Below, piece by piece: positions 24,118-32,609 of a stretch of 49,807 nt of DNA; the first letter of the stretch is position 1, and the number at the start of each line of letters is the position of its first letter. The stretch is taken from NCBI GenBank assembly GCA_902776455.1, contig CACYQI010000012.1, forward strand, positions 1-49,807. The letters run 5' to 3'. The DNA comes from an uncultured Bacteroidales bacterium. GTDB lineage: Bacteria; Bacteroidota; Bacteroidia; Bacteroidales; Bacteroidaceae. A program made the translations under genes and the position numbers. The notes beneath the pieces were generated by a model. It saw only the letters and a program-made list of their open reading frames with translations, had not been told where the DNA came from and searched no databases.

Positions 24118-24951
24118 TTAATTGTTGCATTTCCGCAGTTTCGGGAACATGTCGTAGGTGATGAAGAACATGGCGAAGCTGTAGGTGTCTTTGTTCTTGA
24201 ACATGCCGCTATGCACGCCGAAGGGGTCGCTCAGCTGTGTTCCTTCGGGAGTGGCGTCGAGCTTGTCGGTCGTGCTGAAGCGCATGGTCCACTCGAAACC
24301 TATGTTGACGCGGGGCTTGAGCTTGTACTTCACGCCCAGTCCCACCGGTATGTTCATGCCGGCACATGCTTTGGCACCGCCTCCCATGCCGACGGTGATG
24401 CCCAGTCCCGCCAGTATGTATGGGGTGATGCGGCTGTTGCCTTTATAGCCTACTCCTGTGCCGAAGCCCCAGAAGTTCAGTTCGAACTGAGCGCCCAGGT
24501 CGAGGATGTTCCGCGAGAACTTCACCTTTGTGGGCAGTCCGCCTTCGGGAGTCTTGTCCCAAGCATTGGTAGGGATGAAGCCGTCGGTAGAGCCGTGGAT
24601 GTGTCCGAAGGCAAGGTTCGCCTTGACAGCCATGCGGGCATTCAGGATGCGTCGCGCAGAAAAAGCCCCCATGCCGCTGAGGTTGGCAAACGGCACTCCG
24701 TTGGCATCGCCCAAATAGAAGCAACCGCCTGCTCCCACTCCCATGTCCATCTTGTATTCCACCTCTTCCTCTGCCAAACAAGTGAAAGGGAGTAAAAGTA
24801 GGAATAGAAATGGGAGGAAAGCACTTCGAGCAGGGAGTAAAGCGCCAAAGCGCCGGTGGGCGCCAAAGGCAGCTTCTAAAGCCTTCGTCCACGAGCGTAG
24901 CGAATTTACTTCCATGAGCGTAGCGAATTTACTTCCTCTTATTGCTTCCAT
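24118..24951 (-). CDS. DUF6089-type outer-membrane beta-barrel protein
   Basis: A 277-residue protein. Residues about 44-61 (AFLPFLFLLLLPFTCLAE) are a signal peptide core, and the mature part (YKMDMGVGAGGCFYLGDANG, KPRVNIGFEWTMRFSTTDKLD) alternates as a small barrel with glycine turns. The family is regularly found just upstream of uppS-bamA in Bacteroidota, which supports an envelope role; the exact function is unknown. The region before the signal core is unusually long (about 43 residues). Its first part is encoded by two copies of a 21-bp direct repeat (24893-24913, 24916-24936), so the gene start may have been altered by repeat insertion. Confidence 0.8.
   Translation of the reverse strand: MEAIRGSKFATLMEVNSLRSWTKALEAAFGAHRRFGALLPARSAFLPFLFLLLLPFTCLAEEEVEYKMDMGVGAGGCFYLGDANGVPFANLSGMGAFSARRILNARMAVKANLAFGHIHGSTDGFIPTNAWDKTPEGGLPTKVKFSRNILDLGAQFELNFWGFGTGVGYKGNSRITPYILAGLGITVGMGGGAKACAGMNIPVGLGVKYKLKPRVNIGFEWTMRFSTTDKLDATPEGTQLSDPFGVHSGMFKNKDTYSFAMFFITYDMFPKLRKCNN
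24893..24936. repeat. 21-bp direct repeat in the DUF6089 5' end
   Basis: GAGCGTAGCGAATTTACTTCC occurs twice, 23 bases apart, within the first codons of the gene and ahead of its signal peptide. Confidence 0.75.
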
Positions 24952-25268
24952 CTCTTTTATCTACTTCTATCCTAATTAATTTACGCTTTAGAGCCTCCTC
25001 TAAATCTCCCCCTAAAGGGAGAGACTCCCCCCCTCTCCTTAGGAGAGGGATGGGGAGAGGCCATTTAATTTACGATTTGACGATTTACGATTTATTTACG
25101 ATTTAGTAATTTAGCTATTTAATAGAGGTTAGAGGTTAGGGGTTAGAGGATTGCTTGGGATGCTGAGGGGACGCCTTCGGCGAAGTGAAGAGTGAAGAGT
25201 TTGCTACCGCCCTAACTTTCAACTTTCAACTTTCAATTTTCAATTTTCAATTTTCAACTTTCAACTTT
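24952..25268. repeat. mosaic repeat block, mirror of 2542-2912
   Basis: A 317-bp gap without a gene. Reading left to right: C-rich palindromes (25005-25062), CGATTTA/TAATTTAGC words, a GAGGTTAGAGGTTAGGGGTT block, GGGATGCTGAGGGG, GTGAAGAGTGAAGAG, then CAACTTTC/CAATTTTC words (25211-25270). These are the modules of 2530-2900 in reverse order and reverse complement. The final words run up to the stop codon of the DUF6242 gene. Confidence 0.75.
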
Positions 25269-26696
25269 CTACTGTTGTGCGAATCCAAGTCTGTTAAGTC
25301 TTCCGCGCCATACTTGTGCGTTGGTGATTATCCATATGAAGTTGTCCTCATCCACAGCGCTTGCCACGCAGCCTTCGGTGCCTTCCAGCTCGAAGGGCAA
25401 GTGGAGTTCGGTGCTGGGTCGCCATGTGATGCCGTAGTCCTGGCTGATGTAGAGGGCGTCGAGGGCCTTGTGGCTTTGGTCGGCCGACGCTCCGCCAAAG
25501 GCGATGCACTTGCCGTCATAGGCCAGCAGGTTGAAGTGTTCGAGCTTCGGGCACGGAATGGTGTTGTCTTGGCTCCACGGGAAGAAGACCCACATGGCCT
25601 TGTCTTCCTTTTCGCTCTCGTTCCACATCTTGTTCCAGACAACCGCGCCAAGGGAGCTTTCGCTCTTGCCGACCATGACGATGCGGCTGTTGCCGTTGGC
25701 CTGCTGGAGCGTCAAAGCTCGGATGTCGGCTGCGGGAAGGAGGAGCGGGTCGGAGTCGAGCTGGTCCTCTTCCCACGTCGAAGCGTCGGTCGAGCGGAGC
25801 ATCTTGCCTTCCGAGATGGCGTAGAAGAAGTCGTCCGTCTTCTCTACGAGCGTGAGGGGTCCCAGATAGGCAGAACCCACTTGCTGCCAAGTCGTTGCGT
25901 CGGAGGAAGAGAGGATTCGCCCGTCGCTCGTGCTGAGATAGAGCATTCCGTCGTGCTGCCGAAGGGACTGCACGTCAACCTCAGACCCCTCAACCCCCGT
26001 TAGGGGAAAAGCCTCTCCCCAACCCTCTCCCGTGGGAGAGGGAGAAGGGCCTCTCCCCAACCCTCTCCTAAAGGAGAGGGAGAACAGCCTCTCATCTAGA
26101 CCTTTCCCTATCACCATCAGCTGGTCGTCGAGGAAGAAGGCCTTCATGTCGGTCAAGTCTGCCAGCGGCTCCACCTCGTCCTGCTGTAGCTCCCAGTAGA
26201 GGGAGTCGCCTTCCTGCTGATGAACGTTCACCTTGAAGGTATAGGTGCGGCTGCTTTGGTTGTCGTTGCTTGTGAGGAGGAGTTCGAGCGGTCGTGTCAG
26301 GTCGAGGCTGTCGGTAGCGTTGTAGGCCGTCCAAGCCTCCGAGCCTTTCTGCCGATAGGTGAGCACCGAGCCGTCGAAAGCGATGGTGGCAAGGACGGCA
26401 TCGAGCTGGCTGCCGAAGGGCAACGAGTCGCGGTTCTCGATGATGCCATTGCGATGGTCGATGGTCATGGCGTAGCTGCTGCCGGTGAAGGTAGAGTTCG
26501 TAGTCCTGATGAGGCCGCCCTGGCGGTCGCGTATGTCGAGCTTGCGCTTCACCGTTCCCAGCGTGACGGACTTGATGTAGCAGTAGTCGTTACTTTCCAC
26601 CACGGCATCGCTGCTGCCCGAACACGACGAAGCCAGCATGGTCAGCGCCGGAAGAAGCAGAAGCCAGCAATTCCTCATTATTTTCTCTGTGCGCAT
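25269..26696 (-). CDS. DUF6242-type lipoprotein with propeller-like repeats
   Basis: A 475-residue exported lipoprotein; lipobox LASSC (C25, or C19 if translation begins at the second Met). The N-terminal third resembles a DUF6242 Ig-like region, followed by repeated DGRILSSSDATTWQQV / GKMLRSTDASTWEEDQ / YISQDYGITWRPS blocks like those of sialidase or photosystem assembly-type beta propellers. Function is unknown; it is likely displayed on the outer membrane. Residues about 201-237 (from LFSLSFRRGLGRG to EAFPLTG) are encoded by three C-rich palindromes (25985-26095) inserted in frame between conserved regions. A TACCTTTG box lies 23 bases upstream of the ATG. Confidence 0.8.
   Translation of the reverse strand: MRTEKIMRNCWLLLLPALTMLASSCSGSSDAVVESNDYCYIKSVTLGTVKRKLDIRDRQGGLIRTTNSTFTGSSYAMTIDHRNGIIENRDSLPFGSQLDAVLATIAFDGSVLTYRQKGSEAWTAYNATDSLDLTRPLELLLTSNDNQSSRTYTFKVNVHQQEGDSLYWELQQDEVEPLADLTDMKAFFLDDQLMVIGKGLDERLFSLSFRRGLGRGPSPSPTGEGWGEAFPLTGVEGSEVDVQSLRQHDGMLYLSTSDGRILSSSDATTWQQVGSAYLGPLTLVEKTDDFFYAISEGKMLRSTDASTWEEDQLDSDPLLLPAADIRALTLQQANGNSRIVMVGKSESSLGAVVWNKMWNESEKEDKAMWVFFPWSQDNTIPCPKLEHFNLLAYDGKCIAFGGASADQSHKALDALYISQDYGITWRPSTELHLPFELEGTEGCVASAVDEDNFIWIITNAQVWRGRLNRLGFAQQ
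25985..26095. repeat. three C-rich palindromes inside the DUF6242 gene
   Basis: CCCCTCAACCCCCGTTAGGGG, CTCTCCCCAACCCTCTCCCG with GGGAGAGGGAGAAGGG, and CTCTCCTAAAGGAGAGGG stand in series. The second is virtually identical to the intergenic copies at 2695-2730 and 2790-2828. The block is translated as about 37 Gly/Pro/Arg-rich residues with no stop. Confidence 0.85.
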
Positions 26697-26719
26697 TGCG
26701 TGATATTTAATTCAGGCTG

Positions 26720-26727
26720 CAAAGGTA
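26720..26727 (-). promoter_or_regulatory. -7 box of the DUF6242 promoter
   Basis: TACCTTTG on the minus strand, 23 bases before the ATG at 26696. The upstream side is repeat (GTTGAAA words) and no clear -33 element is seen. Confidence 0.55.
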
Positions 26728-27147
26728 CAAAGAAAAGTTGAAAGATGAAAGTTGAAAGTTGAAAAATGAACAAAGAATTAAGAATTAAGTGAAGGTTTAG
26801 CCCTTATTTTAAGTTTATTTGTAAATTCGCTTAAGTTTCGCAACTATTCAGCGAATCGTCTTTCCAGAGTCGCCTGCGGCGAGAAACCCTGCAAATCAGA
26901 GCAAATCAAACAAATCCCTATACCAATAATTATAAAGACTTGACAGATTTGAATCGATTTGTTGGATTTCTGCCCGATAGGGCACTCCTTAATCATATCC
27001 GCTGAATAGTTACCGCAAAATTCGTGCAATTCGTAGTGAAAGAAAACCTTATAATGCTGTCTGCTAAAAGGATGCAGTTCATCAGATGAAAGCCCAACCC
27101 GCCTTGTAGGGACGCACCGTGGCGCGTCCGTCTTAATAAAACTCACC

Positions 27148-27232
27148 ACGAATTACACGAATTGCACGAATTTTGCCATCCGACAATCATCAGCTTGGCT
27201 TTAATTCGTGAAATTCGTGCTGGTTCGTGGTG
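27148..27232. repeat. ACGAATT inverted repeat
   Basis: CACCACGAATTACACGAATT and GCACGAATT words on the left are mirrored by AATTCGTGAAATTCGTGC and GGTTCGTGGTG on the right, around a loop of about 25 bp. A half copy lies at about 27018-27040, and a weaker one at 15101-15167. Confidence 0.7.
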
Positions 27233-27277
27233 AAAGAAGACCTTACGGTATTACGACAGGCCTGCGCATTCCGGGCC

Positions 27278-27469
27278 TCACCATTCGTTGTCCCAGATGC
27301 TGGTGAAGTTTTCCTTTGCGCGGCCGCCGTCGTCGTAACCTTCATCGCTGCCGCCGCCTGTGATGCCGACGTTGCTGTTGATGTCCTTGTTGAACAAGCT
27401 TGCGGCAAGCAGCATCTCGCACTGTGCCTGCTCCACCATCGTCTGGGGTTGAATATATGTACGTTTCAT
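27278..27469 (-). CDS. 63-residue protein coupled to the large surface protein
   Basis: A small protein (MKRTYIQPQTMVEQAQCEML...) of a type often seen in Prevotella and Bacteroides: a short opening MK(R/K)TYI.P, a middle LLAAS, and an acidic/glycine-rich end with GGGSDEGYDDGG. It has no signal peptide or membrane segment. Its start lies one base after the stop of the giant gene upstream, so translation is likely coupled. Function is unknown. A peptide precursor or secreted factor is conceivable but unsupported beyond size and composition. Confidence 0.65.
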   Translation of the reverse strand: MKRTYIQPQTMVEQAQCEMLLAASLFNKDINSNVGITGGGSDEGYDDGGRAKENFTSIWDNEW

Positions 27470-27470
27470 A

Positions 27471-30400
27471 TTACTTGAGAATCTTTTTGCCGTTAATAAT
27501 GTTGATGCCCTTTTGAGCCTTGTTCAGACGCTGACCTGCCAGATTGTAAATTGAATGGTCAATGGTCAATGAAGAATGGTCAATGGCATCAATGCCTGTT
27601 GCATCATCGTCAATGCTGAGCACAAAACCCTTCACAGGAAGCGACGGGTCGTTCAGGTGGAAGTAGCAACGGAAGGCGCGGAGCTGGAAGTTCTCGCGGC
27701 TTGGATAGTAGAGCTTGTTGTCTGCCCCGAGGTAATAGTTCGCGTGGTCGGTCGTGAAGAGCGATGCCGGAGAATAGATGCCCGCGAAGCTCACTGTGCC
27801 GTCATTGCTGATGATGCTGTTGTCGGCAGGCACTTCATTCTCGATGGTGACGCTTTCGAAGACTGGATTGTCGAGATTGCTACCCACCTCGGGCCACTTC
27901 ACGATGTATGGCACACCGGCTTCTATTTGGTTGGCCTCCACGAAGTAAAGGCTCAGCACACCGGTGTTGCTGTCGAAGCCTGTGTTGCTACCGGCGCTGT
28001 TGGCGAGGGTCATGACAGAGGCTCCTTCGAGAGGCGTGTCGTCGAACCAATGTCCTAAGGAAGCATCAGGGTCGCCCACACTGAATGGCAGGCAAAGTGT
28101 GTTCCAGCTTCCATCCTTGTAGAGGGTGCGACCTACGAGCTGGACGGTAAGGCCAGTCGTTCCGTTGTTGGCGGCTATGATGTCGGCGTTCTTGCTTCCC
28201 TCGGGCTGAGCACTGTCATCATCGAACAGAATCAGCGCATCCCTCCAGTAGGCCGTCACTGTGATGGTTTGCACATCGTACTCACTCCAGATGTACGGCG
28301 CGGTGAAGTAGTCGCCGGGCTGCTTCTCTGCGTCAGGCTCGCAACTGGCCACCCAATGGTCGAACACCTTGCCGAGGGGAGCGGTGAAGCCGCACGCGGG
28401 CAGATAGTATCTACCAGCATAGCCATCATCGTTGGCCACGGTGTCATCGTCCATCGTGCCTGTGCCACCGTTGGCATCGAACACGATGGTATGGTGCAGC
28501 GCTACGAAGGTGAACGTGAAGGTCTTCTTGCCGCCCCAGTCGCCTGTGCCTTTGATAGTGGCCTGATATTGCTCTCCAACAACATAGTCGTAGATGCCAA
28601 CGTTGGGGTCGAGTTCAATTGTATAGTCCGTTTCGAACGTCAGCTGCGTATCGCCATTCCACACCTCCACGTTGTTGCCGAGTGGATAGTAGGGGCCATA
28701 GCCGTCGTCGTAGGCTTCCAGCGTGCCCTTGATGTCGCAGGTGGCGATGTCCCAGCCCCATTGTGCATAGAGCACGACATTGCCGTTTACCTCGTCGGTC
28801 AGGTTATATACCTCTTCTTCGTCATAGTAGTTTGTTCCGCTGCCATCGGGTTCGGTATTCCATTCTTTGAAGCCATAGCCCGAGCGGGTGAACGTGTTGG
28901 CGGTCAGCGCAGTCCCTTCGCCGTCGTAGGTCAACAGCATCGGTTCCATCGTGCCTTCGCCGCCATTGGCATCAAAGGTAACGGTGTAGGTACGGGGCGC
29001 GATGGTCACCTCGACCGTCTGCACATCTACCGCATTCCAGTTGTCGCTGGCTTCTACCGTATAATATATAATGTAGGTTCCGGCATTCTTTGCCGTGGGA
29101 ATGTCAGTGGAATAGTTCGTGCCGTCGAGGCTGTAGGTCATTGTGCCGAAGTCGGTTGTGCCTGCTGATACGAGTGCCTGTTTCGAACCGTTATAGATGA
29201 GATCGGTTACAGCTACCGGGGCTGTGATGGTCGGTGTGGCCTTAGCGATGGTGAATGTCATTATCACCGTGCCGAAATAGAAGCCCTTGCCCGCGATGGT
29301 CACGGTGGCAGTTCCTGCATTTGTATTGTCGGAATAGCTTACTGTATAGTCCGTATCTGCCGTCATATTGCTGACTGTGACTGCCGGCTCGATGGCATTG
29401 CCCGTATAGGTTTGTGCGTCGATGTCGGCAATCTCTGGCGTCACGTCGGAAAGACTGACCGTCACATCGCTTGCGGGCATTGTCAGCGACACCGTTCCTG
29501 CTGTCGAAGTTCCTGCAAGAGTTCCTGCCGTCGTGGTGAACTTCTTGATTCCCGTGGTAGGAGCCTCTGAAGTGAATGTGATGTTATCGCCCTGCCTGCC
29601 GAAGTGGTAGGTGTTAGCCGCCGTGCGTCCGACGGTGTGGATGTTGCCCGTCATGATGATGCCGTCGGCGAGCGTGATGTTATAGACGGTGACCTTCGTG
29701 CCGCCCGAGTAATACTTGTTTGCTGGCTCGATGGTATAGTAGCAATTCGTGATATTGCCACTGCCTCCCGCGATTGCACCTATGTATGCACTTGTTCCAA
29801 CCATGCTGACTGTAGCCGTCGTAAAACAATCTTGTATTGTACCTGAGTAGAAATTTCCAGCAATTGCGCCAGCTTGTCCGCCGTAAGCGCAAGTGACCGT
29901 GCCGCCAATGACTGCGCAGTTGACAATACTGCCACTTGGCATACTACCTGCAATACCGCCTGCTCTTGTTCCAGTGAAGCTGCAATCCTTCAGATTGACA
30001 TTTCTTACCGTTCCTCTCAGATTTCCGATTAAGCCAGACTCGTAGTTTCCTACTCCCGAAGCATAATAGTTGAGATTCAGGATTACATATCCATCGCCGT
30101 CGAATGTGCCGTTAAATGAATTGTCGTTGCCTATTGTCGTGTAGCTCACGCCACTCATATCGATGTCAGCGGTCTGCTTGAACAGCATATCCTCTGTTCT
30201 GCCCCCGCCGTTGACGTAAGAAGCAAGGGCGTTGAGAGCATTGGCTCCGTCAATAGCATAATAGCCTGGATTGTCTCCATCTCGGGGAACATAAGTCAGA
30301 CCGCTGATATTGAGGCCTCCGTCGGCATTGGCTTGTTCCACCACGGGCGTTACGGTCACATTGGCATAAGGCATCGTGAACGAGAAACTTCCCGTCCACC

Positions 30401-32174
30401 AGCCGCCACTGACGCTGATGTTCTTGTCTGTATCGTAGGTCACGGCAACGCTTTTTATCAAGTATCCGCTATTAGGAGCAGCGGTCAGAGTTACCACCTC
30501 TCCAGCCTTAGCACTCGTTTTGGATGGATTCACTGTGCCATTTGGCGTGTCCGCGATTGTCACGGAAAACTCCTGATTGGCGTCAACAAGCGACACTGTG
30601 AGGTCAACGCCTTCGCGTGTGGTCAGCGTTTGGTTGTCTCCGATAAACTCAAACGTCAATTGTCTGCCTGTGATCATTGTTGGTGGAATGGTCACGTCTG
30701 GGCCATTGTATCCTGTAGAATATACATTACTCAAAACACTCCCGTTTTCATCAGAGACATTGAGTATTCCACAATGATACCATGTCTTCACCGTTCCTTC
30801 GATTACAAAAGCATATCCCGATGGGGCTGTCAGTGTGATTTTCCCATTGCAGTTGTTGGAATAGTTGCCGTTGGCACCACCATTGTCATAAAGCTTGAAT
30901 GACTTTACGCCGCTTGGTATCGTTCCTGTCTCCGTCCCCGTTGCTGGTATGTTGACAGAAAACTCGTTGTTGGTATTCGCAATTGCTGTAAAAGTCGGCG
31001 TGACGGTAACGTCGGCATTGGGCATGGTAAATGTGGCTGTATTCACTTGCTTGTACCATGGCTGATAACTGATGCTGACGGGATTGGTCCCGTCGGATGC
31101 CGTTACTCCGTTCAGCAAGTAGCCGCTGGCAGGCGATGCTGTTAGGGTAATCTCTTGGTAAGCTGTCGCGCTTGGCGGATTGGCCGACATTGTGCCGCCG
31201 GAGACACTTGCAATGTTGATGCTCCGAGTAGGCAACGACTCCTTTGTCTGCACCTTTATGTCCTCGGCGGTGACGGTGTATGTATAAGCGCCGCCCGCTC
31301 CCCTATTGACCGCTGTTCCGTTGCAAAATATCGGGTCGACGGTTTTTCCTGACTCAACTGTCACGGCGAAGGTAACCTCCGTTCCTGCGGTATAGTATTT
31401 ATTGTCGCTGAAAGTTCCGATTGCTTCGGTGGAAGGCGTAATGGATGTCACGCCGCCGTTTTCTACCGCCACAAACTTGTAGATTCGAGTGCCTTGCTCC
31501 CAGCCTTGGCTGTCGGAAGTGGTATAAACATTGGTGATGGCGCCGCTACCAGCGCTATTTATCATGCCACCGGTAGGGTTGATAATGTTCACAACGCAGT
31601 TGCGGATAGCTCCGGCATTATTATAAACCACACCGCCGGTGTTGTTGTAATTTCCACTCATCCTATTTACTCTTCCCGAAATGGTGCAGTCTTCGATAGT
31701 TCCCTTGTTTTCTTTTGCTACGATGGCAGTATAACTACCTTGGCCGTTAACGGTGATATTCTCGAAATGGGTGTTCTTGATTGTACCCTCGTTAATCCAG
31801 AAGATGGCACCGAGACAGTTGAAGTTATATATCATCTTAATGTCTGTGATGGTAGCGTTTTTGATGGTGTGTCCGCAGCCATCGAAAGTGCCTTTGAAAG
31901 GTTTTGACTGCTGTCCCCAACCACTTTCTAAATTGAAGCCAACCGAGTAGTCTCCATTGAAGGTTGTACTTGTGAAGTCGAGGTCGGCACCCAGCGCTAC
32001 GGTCATACCGCTGTAGTCTGTGCCGCCTGCAACAGCGCGTGCAAAAGTTTTCCAACCGTCAATCGTGGTGATGGTCAAGTCTGCTGCCCTCGCCGTCTGC
32101 GTGGTGAGCAGGACGAGGAGCAGCACGGTGGCTGCCCTCGCGGTGTGTCGGATGATGTGAATGATGTTGTTCAT
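27471..32174 (-). CDS. large secreted repeat protein (GLUG, InlB-type repeats, sorting tail)
   Basis: A 1567-residue exported protein. The start at 32174 gives a signal peptide (MNNIIHIIRHTARAATVLLLVLL...ARA). Two beta-helical stretches of GLUG type (about 85-210 and 700-820; for example GGIAGSMPSGSIVNCAV, GAIAGNFYSGTIQDC) alternate with divergent InlB-like B repeats (SGGTMSANPPSATAYQEITL, NGTVNPSKTSAKAGEVVTL). These are followed by MBG-like modules (ITAPVAVTDLIYNGS) and two FDANGG repeats. The extreme C-terminus IYNLAGQRL..GINIINGKKILK resembles the short sorting tails of Prevotella surface proteins. It is probably an adhesin or surface scaffold. Just before the tail, IDHSSLTIDHS is encoded by a CAATGGTCAATGG repeat (27552-27586). 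Confidence 0.85.
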   Translation of the reverse strand: MNNIIHIIRHTARAATVLLLVLLTTQTARAADLTITTIDGWKTFARAVAGGTDYSGMTVALGADLDFTSTTFNGDYSVGFNLESGWGQQSKPFKGTFDGCGHTIKNATITDIKMIYNFNCLGAIFWINEGTIKNTHFENITVNGQGSYTAIVAKENKGTIEDCTISGRVNRMSGNYNNTGGVVYNNAGAIRNCVVNIINPTGGMINSAGSGAITNVYTTSDSQGWEQGTRIYKFVAVENGGVTSITPSTEAIGTFSDNKYYTAGTEVTFAVTVESGKTVDPIFCNGTAVNRGAGGAYTYTVTAEDIKVQTKESLPTRSINIASVSGGTMSANPPSATAYQEITLTASPASGYLLNGVTASDGTNPVSISYQPWYKQVNTATFTMPNADVTVTPTFTAIANTNNEFSVNIPATGTETGTIPSGVKSFKLYDNGGANGNYSNNCNGKITLTAPSGYAFVIEGTVKTWYHCGILNVSDENGSVLSNVYSTGYNGPDVTIPPTMITGRQLTFEFIGDNQTLTTREGVDLTVSLVDANQEFSVTIADTPNGTVNPSKTSAKAGEVVTLTAAPNSGYLIKSVAVTYDTDKNISVSGGWWTGSFSFTMPYANVTVTPVVEQANADGGLNISGLTYVPRDGDNPGYYAIDGANALNALASYVNGGGRTEDMLFKQTADIDMSGVSYTTIGNDNSFNGTFDGDGYVILNLNYYASGVGNYESGLIGNLRGTVRNVNLKDCSFTGTRAGGIAGSMPSGSIVNCAVIGGTVTCAYGGQAGAIAGNFYSGTIQDCFTTATVSMVGTSAYIGAIAGGSGNITNCYYTIEPANKYYSGGTKVTVYNITLADGIIMTGNIHTVGRTAANTYHFGRQGDNITFTSEAPTTGIKKFTTTAGTLAGTSTAGTVSLTMPASDVTVSLSDVTPEIADIDAQTYTGNAIEPAVTVSNMTADTDYTVSYSDNTNAGTATVTIAGKGFYFGTVIMTFTIAKATPTITAPVAVTDLIYNGSKQALVSAGTTDFGTMTYSLDGTNYSTDIPTAKNAGTYIIYYTVEASDNWNAVDVQTVEVTIAPRTYTVTFDANGGEGTMEPMLLTYDGEGTALTANTFTRSGYGFKEWNTEPDGSGTNYYDEEEVYNLTDEVNGNVVLYAQWGWDIATCDIKGTLEAYDDGYGPYYPLGNNVEVWNGDTQLTFETDYTIELDPNVGIYDYVVGEQYQATIKGTGDWGGKKTFTFTFVALHHTIVFDANGGTGTMDDDTVANDDGYAGRYYLPACGFTAPLGKVFDHWVASCEPDAEKQPGDYFTAPYIWSEYDVQTITVTAYWRDALILFDDDSAQPEGSKNADIIAANNGTTGLTVQLVGRTLYKDGSWNTLCLPFSVGDPDASLGHWFDDTPLEGASVMTLANSAGSNTGFDSNTGVLSLYFVEANQIEAGVPYIVKWPEVGSNLDNPVFESVTIENEVPADNSIISNDGTVSFAGIYSPASLFTTDHANYYLGADNKLYYPSRENFQLRAFRCYFHLNDPSLPVKGFVLSIDDDATGIDAIDHSSLTIDHSIYNLAGQRLNKAQKGINIINGKKILK
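27552..27586. repeat. CAATGGTCAATGG repeat inside the surface-protein gene
   Basis: TGAATGGTCAATGGTCAATG followed by AAGAATGGTCAATGG: three near-copies of a 9-10 base word, read in frame as the linker before the sorting tail. Confidence 0.65.
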
Positions 32175-32206
32175 TGCTTGATAAGTTTTTATGTTTATAT
32201 TAATGT

Positions 32207-32413
32207 TTAATTCGGTTGATTTTGGCGCAAAGTCCTGTCTGCTTCCTCCTTTCGTCGGCGCAGGTAGTTTTCTATGCGGGCGTTGCGCCCCCAGTAGTAG
32301 GCGGCGAAGCCGAATCCGATGGCACTGGCCACGATGACGACGAGGGGGAAGCACCACGCCAGGATGTCGGCAGATAAGAATGCGGCGGTGGCCGCGAGAA
32401 TGTTGATGTTCAT
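32207..32413 (-). CDS. small membrane protein (68 residues)
   Basis: The start at 32413 gives MNINILAATAAFLSADILAWCFPLVVIVASAIGFGFAAYYWGRN, one or two membrane helices, then a basic cytoplasmic tail (NARIENYLRRRKEEADRTLRQNQPN). A longer in-frame start at 32512 would add 33 residues read from TTTTTTGGCC-type sequence and looks less likely. It is divergent from the membrane-bound AraC-type regulator and lies just ahead of the large surface-protein gene. Function is unknown. Confidence 0.6.
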   Translation of the reverse strand: MNINILAATAAFLSADILAWCFPLVVIVASAIGFGFAAYYWGRNARIENYLRRRKEEADRTLRQNQPN

Positions 32414-32593
32414 ATTGCTTGCGATTTTGGGTGCGAAATTACGACTTTTCGGGCTTTGGTTTGTGTCCAATCGTAAATTTTTTGTGGCCAAAAGTAAATT
32501 TTTTGCATCCATGAGACATACGCGAAAGTGGAATTTACATGCGCAAAAGTAAATTTTTATGGGGCATTATGCCGATGGAATGGGGATTTTTTG

Positions 32594-32601
32594 TAACTTT
32601 A
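32594..32601 (+). promoter_or_regulatory. -7 box of the AraC-type regulator
   Basis: TAACTTTA, 8 bases before the ATG at 32610, so the leader would be only a few bases. It excludes the in-frame start at 32559. Confidence 0.5.
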
Positions 32602-32609
32602 CACCCCGT

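Larger units (their letters stand above)
26697..27277. other. repeat-bearing intergenic region
   Basis: A 581-bp gap without a convincing gene. Starting at 26697: the DUF6242 promoter box (TACCTTTG, minus strand, 26720-26727), GTTGAAA words to about 26765, A/T-rich sequence, a TAGGGACGCACC / GCGCGTCCG palindrome near 27106-27130, and a large inverted repeat of ACGAATT/AATTCGTG words (27148-27232). The region up to 27278 would also have to carry the terminator of the small-protein gene. Confidence 0.65.

Noticed and set aside
26844-27149. 101-codon minus-strand frame
   Set aside because: It reads across the ACGAATT and GGGACGCACC repeats; there is no family feature.
32175-32357. 61-residue extension of the giant surface protein
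   Set aside because: It overlaps the small membrane protein gene, is Arg-rich, and precedes a clear signal peptide beginning at 32174.
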